Below are positions 58,476 to 64,000 of a stretch of DNA of 64,000 bases, piece by piece. A program made the translations under genes and the position numbers. This stretch comes from Camelus bactrianus. Lineage: Eukaryota > Chordata > Mammalia > Artiodactyla > Camelidae. Under the pieces are notes generated by a model. The model saw nothing but the letters and a program-made list of their open reading frames with translations, was not told the DNA's origin and made no database searches. The stretch lies in contig NC_133569.1 of the NCBI RefSeq assembly GCF_048773025.1, positions 1,612,001 to 1,676,000 of the forward strand. The letters run 5' to 3'. Position 1 is the first letter of the stretch. Each line of letters begins with the position of its first letter.

Positions 58476-59569
58476 ATGCCCAGTCTTTGCCTTGATCACC
58501 TCAGCTGAGGTGGAGAAGCATAGTAGGTCTGCATTTGTGCTTCCTTCTGCCTCAGTGACTCGAGAGAGGAGCAAAGCCACCACAGCAGCCACCCAGCCCT
58601 GGCTGAATGGCCACCCCACGGGTAACAGGAGCTGGGTTTTTCAGAGGTCAGGCATGGGGCACCAGAGAACGGTCAGGAGGTCAGAAACCTAGGTGATCAG
58701 GGCACAGGCAAAGGAGCCAGGAAGGAGTCAGGAGTCAGGGCAGACAGAAGGGCCACAGTCTAGGGTTGTGGGAGGACACTAATAAAAGACTCTCCCCCAC
58801 ATTAACTTTGGACCCCATAGGATTGTACTCTGATGGAAAGTAGGAGCCAAAGGTACCCTTCTCCAGGGTTAACAAGAGCAGTGGAAATAAAAAAAGAAAG
58901 ACTCGTCACTGAGAATTGTGGCCATGGGCCTGTCCTTATGTAGAACTGTAGCCTGGATTTGCATTGCCTGGGTTGTCAAAGAAACACCAAGCTGTGAATG
59001 TGACTAAAGGTGGTCTTGGACTGGTCATGCCGCCAAGCACTTGGCAGAAGTGTACACAAATCCTTCTGTAAGAAACTACTTTCATCTTCAACTTAAAAAT
59101 TTCCCTCAGGTAATTCTTTTATGACAATGAGATGCACACTCCTATCTTAGTTTAAAGAAAAAATAGAGAAATACTTGAACAACACATTAAACAAATTGGA
59201 CCTAACAGACTAGGTATAAACTAATATCTACAGCTATAGACTGTCTATCCTTTTCATGCATATATGGAATGTTTAAAAAGTTTGACAACACTTTAGGCCA
59301 AAAGCAAGTCCAAATCTATTTCAAAGTATTGCAGTCAGCTCACTCACTGCTGTGAGTAGAAATCAATAGGAAAAATAAAACCAACACAGCCCCATGTGTA
59401 TGGCTTTTACATTTTTTCATCACTTAACTTTAATTTAAAATGTAGACATTAACATATGCACAATTTTTACATTCTTTTGGAATTTCTTCATTTTCCATAG
59501 AGTTACAATATGGATACAGTAATGTTTAAAGTGCAGTAATCTTTGGTGTATGGCTTTCATTTAAAATTT
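58476..59569. other. Intergenic, no gene seen
   Basis: No confident repeat or exon in about 1.1 kb. Confidence 0.4.
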
Positions 59570-59788
59570 TTTTTTTATTTTTAGAATTAACACACAGTAA
59601 AATGGACTCTTTTGCTGCATAGTTTTATTAAGTTTATACCATTTATAAATTCAAATAAATACCACCACTGTAATCAAAATACAGAATCCTTCTATCACCC
59701 TACCTCTACCTCCTGGCAACCACTGATTGCTTTTCCATTATTAGTCTTAGGTTTGTCTTTTCAAGAATGTCTTTAAAATGTCATAAAA
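59570..59788 (-). mobile_element. LINE-1-like 3'-region fragment, antisense
   Basis: 'cacacagtaaaatggactct', 'accaccactgtaatcaaaat' and 'ctggcaaccactgattgctt' are antisense text of an old L1 3' region. The same theme ('ctggtaaccactgatctttt') is at about 710 in the antisense L1. Confidence 0.6.
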
Positions 59789-59893
59789 GTGGGGGAGGGT
59801 ATAGCTCAGTGGTAGAGCCTGTGCCTAGCATGCATGAGGTCCTGGCTTCCTTCCCCAGTACCTCCACTGACAAAAAAAAAAAAAAAAAAAAAA
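59789..59893 (+). mobile_element. Vic-1-type camelid SINE
   Basis: 'gggggagggtatagctcagt', 'ggtagagcctgtgcctagca', 'tgcatgaggtcctggcttcc' and a 21-A tail. Best-preserved copy in the window, with the tRNA-like A and B boxes, inserted into the antisense L1. Confidence 0.88.
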
Positions 59894-60360
59894 GTGTTGT
59901 AAAAGTACATACATGCAAGGCATAACCTTTGGAGATTTTTTTTTTTTTCATTCAGCATGAATCCCTCCAGATCCATCTAAACTGTTGTGTGTATCAATAG
60001 TTCTTTCCTCTGTATTGCTGAGTAGTATTCCATGGGATATACCACAGTTTTAAAAAATTGTTAACTCATTGAAAGACACCTGGGTTTTGTTTCCAGTTTG
60101 GGCTGTTATTAGTAGAGTGACTATAAATATTCATATAGAAGTTTTTATTTGGATATACATTTTCATTTCTCTGGGCTAAATACCCATGAATAATACAATT
60201 AGTTGTTTAATTACGGTTGTCTGTCTTTTGTATGTTAAATTTCACGAGAAACTGTCAAGCTGATTTCTAGAGTGGCTGTAACATTTTAAATTCCCACCAG
60301 CAATATCTGAGTGATTCAACTGTTCTGCACCCTAGCCAGCACTTAGTCTTTTCATCATGC
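59894..60360 (-). mobile_element. LINE-1 fragment, antisense
   Basis: 'cagcatgaatccctccagat', 'ctgagtagtattccatggga', 'gtttccagtttgggctgtta' and 'cattttaaattcccaccagc' are L1 ORF2 3' text read backwards. Confidence 0.75.
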
Positions 60361-61150
60361 TTTTAAAAAACATTTTATCTTGAAATAATTTTAAACTAAT
60401 AAAAGTGGCAAAAATAATACAGAAATTTTTCATTTATCCTTCACCCAGCTTCTCCTAATGTTAACATCTCACAAACCATGATACATGTATCAAAATTAAG
60501 AAATTAATAGAAGTATGACACCCTTGACTACTGACTTTTTAAAAAATTTCACCGTTTTCCCCACTAATGTTCTTTTTCTATTCCGGGATCAAACCCTGGA
60601 TACCACATTGCATTGAGCTGGTCCTGTCTTTTTATTGTTCCTATAATCTGGACAATCCCTCAGTCTTTCCTCATTTTGTGTGACCTTGACAGTTTTGAAG
60701 AGTACTAATCAATTATTTTGTGGAACGTCTCCCAGTGTGGGTTTGCCTTATGTTTTCTCATGGTCAGACTGGAGTTATAGATTTCTCATCACATCGTATT
60801 AGGGGGGACATGATATCAACATGACTTATTTCTCATCATATTAAACTTGATCACTTATTGCAGGGTGGTCTCTGCCAGATTTCTCCTTTATAAAATTACT
60901 AATTTTTCCCTTTCCATACTCCATTCCTTAGAAGCCAGTCATTCAACCCAGCTCACAAGCAAGAGGAGAGGGATTAAGCTCTACCTCCTGGATGAAGGAG
61001 TATCAAAAAATCTGTGGACATATGTTAAAGCCACTATAGTAATTAATCAATATTTAGGGGGAGATACTTTGAGAAAGCTATGTAACTATTCTGTTTCTCC
61101 TTAAAGTATTGCCCCCTAATGTTGGCATTCACCAGTGAACCTTACCTGTA
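60361..61150 (-). mobile_element. Old LINE-1 3' UTR-like fragment, antisense
   Basis: 'ttatcttgaaataattttaa', 'catttatccttcacccagct' and 'taatgttaacatctcacaaa' are typical of antisense L1M 3' UTRs. The 85-codon plus frame at 60,847-61,104 lies within and is not a gene. Confidence 0.6.
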
Positions 61151-62059
61151 GCAATCATTGCTGTGGAGTTCTAATGCGGATTCTCTAGTTTCGTAATTCC
61201 TTCTACATTTATTACTGATAATTCTCCTATAAGAAAGATCTCGCCCTTCTTCCACATGTATTTGTTATTCGATCATTTATTTAGATCAGTATGAACCCAT
61301 GGATACTTAGTTAACTCTTTGGGTTAGACTCCAATGCTATAATTATATAGTTATTTACCTTGCTGCTCAAATTATTCTAGCTTTGGCAATTGAGAACTCT
61401 TTCAAGTTGGCTTCTGTGTCCTTCTGACGTGTCCTCATCCCTTTTCTTGCATTTTCCCTGCCCCATTTTCCCTGTCCCAGCCCTAGAACTGTCATTTCCA
61501 CAGGAAGCCCTGGCTCTTTTGATTGGAGAGTGATACTTATAATCTATAATGTGGGTGCAGGGTGTGCTCATTCCTACTGGAGTGTCCCTGCTCCTAGGAC
61601 CCCTCAGCAGACAGAGCTAGGATAGGAGATATATATTAATATTCATATATGTATAAGTGTGTATTAATCCATATATGTACTTATTTCTATATCTATCTAT
61701 ATGTGTATATGTGCGTTTGTATATATGTACACGTATACATACATATATGTATGAGTTCATACTGGTGTCTCTGATTCCAGTCCAGCACCATAGGTTTTAT
61801 TCTTCTAACTTCCCACCTTGGTTATTTGTAAGTTCTTTCTCTGACTGTGAGAAACCTGGCTCTCATCATCTATCCACTATCCATTTACTTATTTGTTCAA
61901 GCCTAGTGTAGTTTCAGAATGGCCAACCTGTATCCTTGTGAGAAACAAATTTACTGACTGGGGCACATAGTTTATATATAGTTTTGTTTGCTTTTCGCCT
62001 TACAGCATCAATTCAAAATATTGTTTTCCGAAGTTACTTAGGTTGGCTACCTTTTCCCC
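61151..62059. other. Intergenic with AT/ATGT microsatellite
   Basis: An (AT/TATG)n tract spans about 61,625-61,760. Flanks are partly L1-like but not assigned. Confidence 0.45.
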
Positions 62060-63845
62060 CATTCCTTTCAGCAAGGTTACCTTATACATTTGTAATACAG
62101 GTAGATTCATTTGTGATGGTCTGCATTCCATCCTAGTTTCTCCTGAAATTCTTTTTGATATTTTGAATTTGCATAAAGTAAAGGTCACTCTTTGTGCTGT
62201 AGAGTTCTGTGGATTTTGAAAAATGTAGTCGTGTATCCAGCACCATCGTACCAGAGAGAACAGTCCCAGCGCCCTGCCAGTTCCCTTGGGCAGCTGTTTG
62301 TACTCAGTCACTCCTCCCACCCTGACCCTCAACAGTCTCTGATGTGTTTTCCACATCTACATTTTTGCCTTTCCAGACTATCATATAAATGGAATTATAC
62401 AGCATGTGGTATTTTCTATCTGGCTTTTTTCACTTTGCAAAATACATTTATGATTAATCCATGTTGTTATGTGGATTAATGGCTCATTCGTTTTTATCAC
62501 TGAATAATGTTGCATTGGGTGGATAGACCACAGTTTGTTTATACATTCATCTACTCAATGATATCTTTTATTTTTGCTTCCAGCTTTTGGCAATTATGAA
62601 TAAAGTTACTATAAACATCCACATACAGGTTTTTGTGTATATGTAGGTGTTCAGTTCACTTGAGTATCTAAGAGTGACATTGTTGGTTATATGGCAAGTA
62701 TATGTTTAAATGCATAAGAAACTGCCAAACTATCTTCCAAAGTGTCTGTAACATTTTATATTCCCAACAGCAATGATTTAGAATTGTTACTCCACATCCT
62801 TTCCACATGAATTGTTGTCTTTTTAAAAATTTTAGCTAAATAGGTGTGTAGTAATTCTCACCAAGGTTTTAATTTGTATCTGCCTAATGGCTGATGAATA
62901 TCTTTTTATGTGTTTATTTGCTTATATCATCTTTGATGAAGTTTCAGCTTACGCCTGTTGCCCATTTTTCAGTTGGGTAGTTGTTTTCTTACTATAGAGT
63001 TTTGAGCATTCTTTACATATTCTGTATTCAAGTCATTTGTTGGATATGTGGTTTACAGATATTTTCTCTCAATCTGTCATTTGTCTTTTCACTTTTTTTG
63101 ACAGTTGTCTTTGACAAAGCAAAAGTTTTTAATTTTGACAAAGTCCAATTTATCATTTTTTAACCATGGTTGAGAATTCACCTCCTAGCCCCATGTCATC
63201 AAGATTTTCTCCTAAGTTATCTACTAAAAGTTTTATGTTCTTATGTTATACATCTAAATTTTTATTGGTTTTCAGCTAATCTTATATAAGATATGAGGTT
63301 TAGATTGAGTGGTTTTTTTGGTTTTTTTTTTTTTTTTTTGCCTGTGGTTGTCCAATTGTTCCAGCACCATTTGTTGAAAAGACTATTCTTCTCCCATTGA
63401 ATGCTTGTATTCCTTTGATAAAAGTCAGTTGGTCATACTTGTGTGGGTGTATTTCTGGGTTCTCAGCTCTACTCCATTGGTCTATGTGTTTATTCCTCTG
63501 CCAGTAACACACTGTCTTGAGTATTAGCTATCTATATAGTAAGTCTTAAAATTAGGTAGAATGATTCCTCCACTTTATTCTTCTTTTTCAAAATTGCTTT
63601 GGCTATTTTAGTTCCTTTACCTTTCCATATATATTTTAAAGTCCCCTCGTCTATATCTATGAAATGATCCTGCTGGGATTTTGCTAGGAATTGTGTTAAA
63701 CCTGTATATGAATCTTTACTATGTAGAGTGTTCTCATTCAGGAACATAGTGGGTCTCTCCATTCATTTAGGTTTTTTGAGTTCTTTCTGTGGTATTTTTT
63801 AGTTTTCAGAATATAGATTCTGTGTATTTTTAATCTGATTTATAC
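62060..63845 (-). mobile_element. LINE-1 ORF2 (L1M-type), antisense, long fragment
   Basis: 'tttggcaattatgaataaag', 'ctgtaacattttatattccc', 'ctttttttgacagttgtctt', 'ccaattgttccagcaccatt', 'gaccttttggctattttagt'-like text and 'gttttcagaatatagattct' follow the L1 ORF2 3' end and the RT region in reverse. No frame survives beyond about 76 codons. A T-run at 63,315-63,339 interrupts it. Confidence 0.75.
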
Positions 63846-64000
63846 CTAATTATAAAAATAGAGCAGGATGTTGGAGGTGGGTGTTAAAATTTCAGGTAGG
63901 GTAGTCAAGGTGATATTTGAGAAAAGACTTGAAAGACATGACAGAAGAGTGAAGGTCAGTGAAGATCTAGGAGAGAAGATCAGTCCCAGTAGTGCAGAAG
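63846..64000. other. Window end, ancient repeat-like
   Basis: 'gggtgttaaaatttcaggta' to 'gagaagatcagtcccagtag' resembles an unassigned ancient repeat; cut by the window edge. Confidence 0.35.

Noticed and set aside
59789-59893. A tRNA gene
   Set aside because: The A and B box similarity belongs to a tRNA-derived SINE with an A-tail; no intact cloverleaf was found.
24875-64000. Another immunoglobulin constant, variable or joining segment upstream
   Set aside because: No Ig-fold motifs, RSS heptamer/nonamer pairs or CH-like exons were seen on either strand outside the single IGHG gene.

Overview
The window looks like camelid nuclear DNA (alpaca, llama or camel). Two independent signs support this. 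First, several tRNA-derived SINEs match the camelid Vic-1 type. Second, there is an immunoglobulin heavy-chain gamma constant gene whose short hinge (ALHSEDPSSQCPKCP, 15 residues across the splice) closely resembles the short hinge known from llama and alpaca heavy-chain-only IgG (IgG2c type). Most of the rest is AT-rich intergenic DNA packed with LINE-1 fragments, as expected between constant genes of a mammalian IGH locus.

Layout. About 0-6.6 kb is stacked L1 pieces, a MER1-type DNA transposon and one probable old LTR. About 6.64-8.95 kb is a sharp GC-rich island containing two diverged copies of a ~350-bp promoter/first-exon-like module. About 9-17.9 kb is an AT-rich desert with L1 remnants, a perfect hairpin and a ~240-bp GAAA tract. 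About 17.9-18.7 kb is an antisense L1. About 18.8-24.9 kb is the IGHG gene and its 3' flank, on the minus strand. About 24.9-27.9 kb is a GC-rich 5' flank ending in about ten tandem ~75-80-bp repeats, taken here as a switch-gamma remnant. It stops abruptly at ~27,909, followed by AT-rich sequence and three nested L1 3' ends. From about 31 kb to the end there are only old repeats (L1, MIR, L2, hAT-Charlie, three MLT1 LTRs, two Vic-1 SINEs) and unassigned intergenic DNA. I recognise no other protein-coding gene.

The IGHG gene has all six exons in order: CH1 (294 bp), hinge (45 bp), CH2 (330 bp), CH3, M1 (134 bp) and M2 (84 bp). A polyadenylation signal lies in the right place for both the secreted and the membrane forms. 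Reading frames and splice phases are intact in CH1, hinge, CH2, M1 and M2. Two things stand out. The CH1 splice donor reads GC where conventional IgG1 has GT and described heavy-chain-only genes have AT. CH3 has a nonsense codon followed closely by a one-base insertion 18 residues before the normal end. I call it a young pseudogene of the heavy-chain-antibody lineage, or an allele or assembly carrying an error; reads and expression data would decide. The apparent loss of the sequence upstream of the switch repeats (no visible I-exon region) fits a gene that can no longer be reached by class switching.
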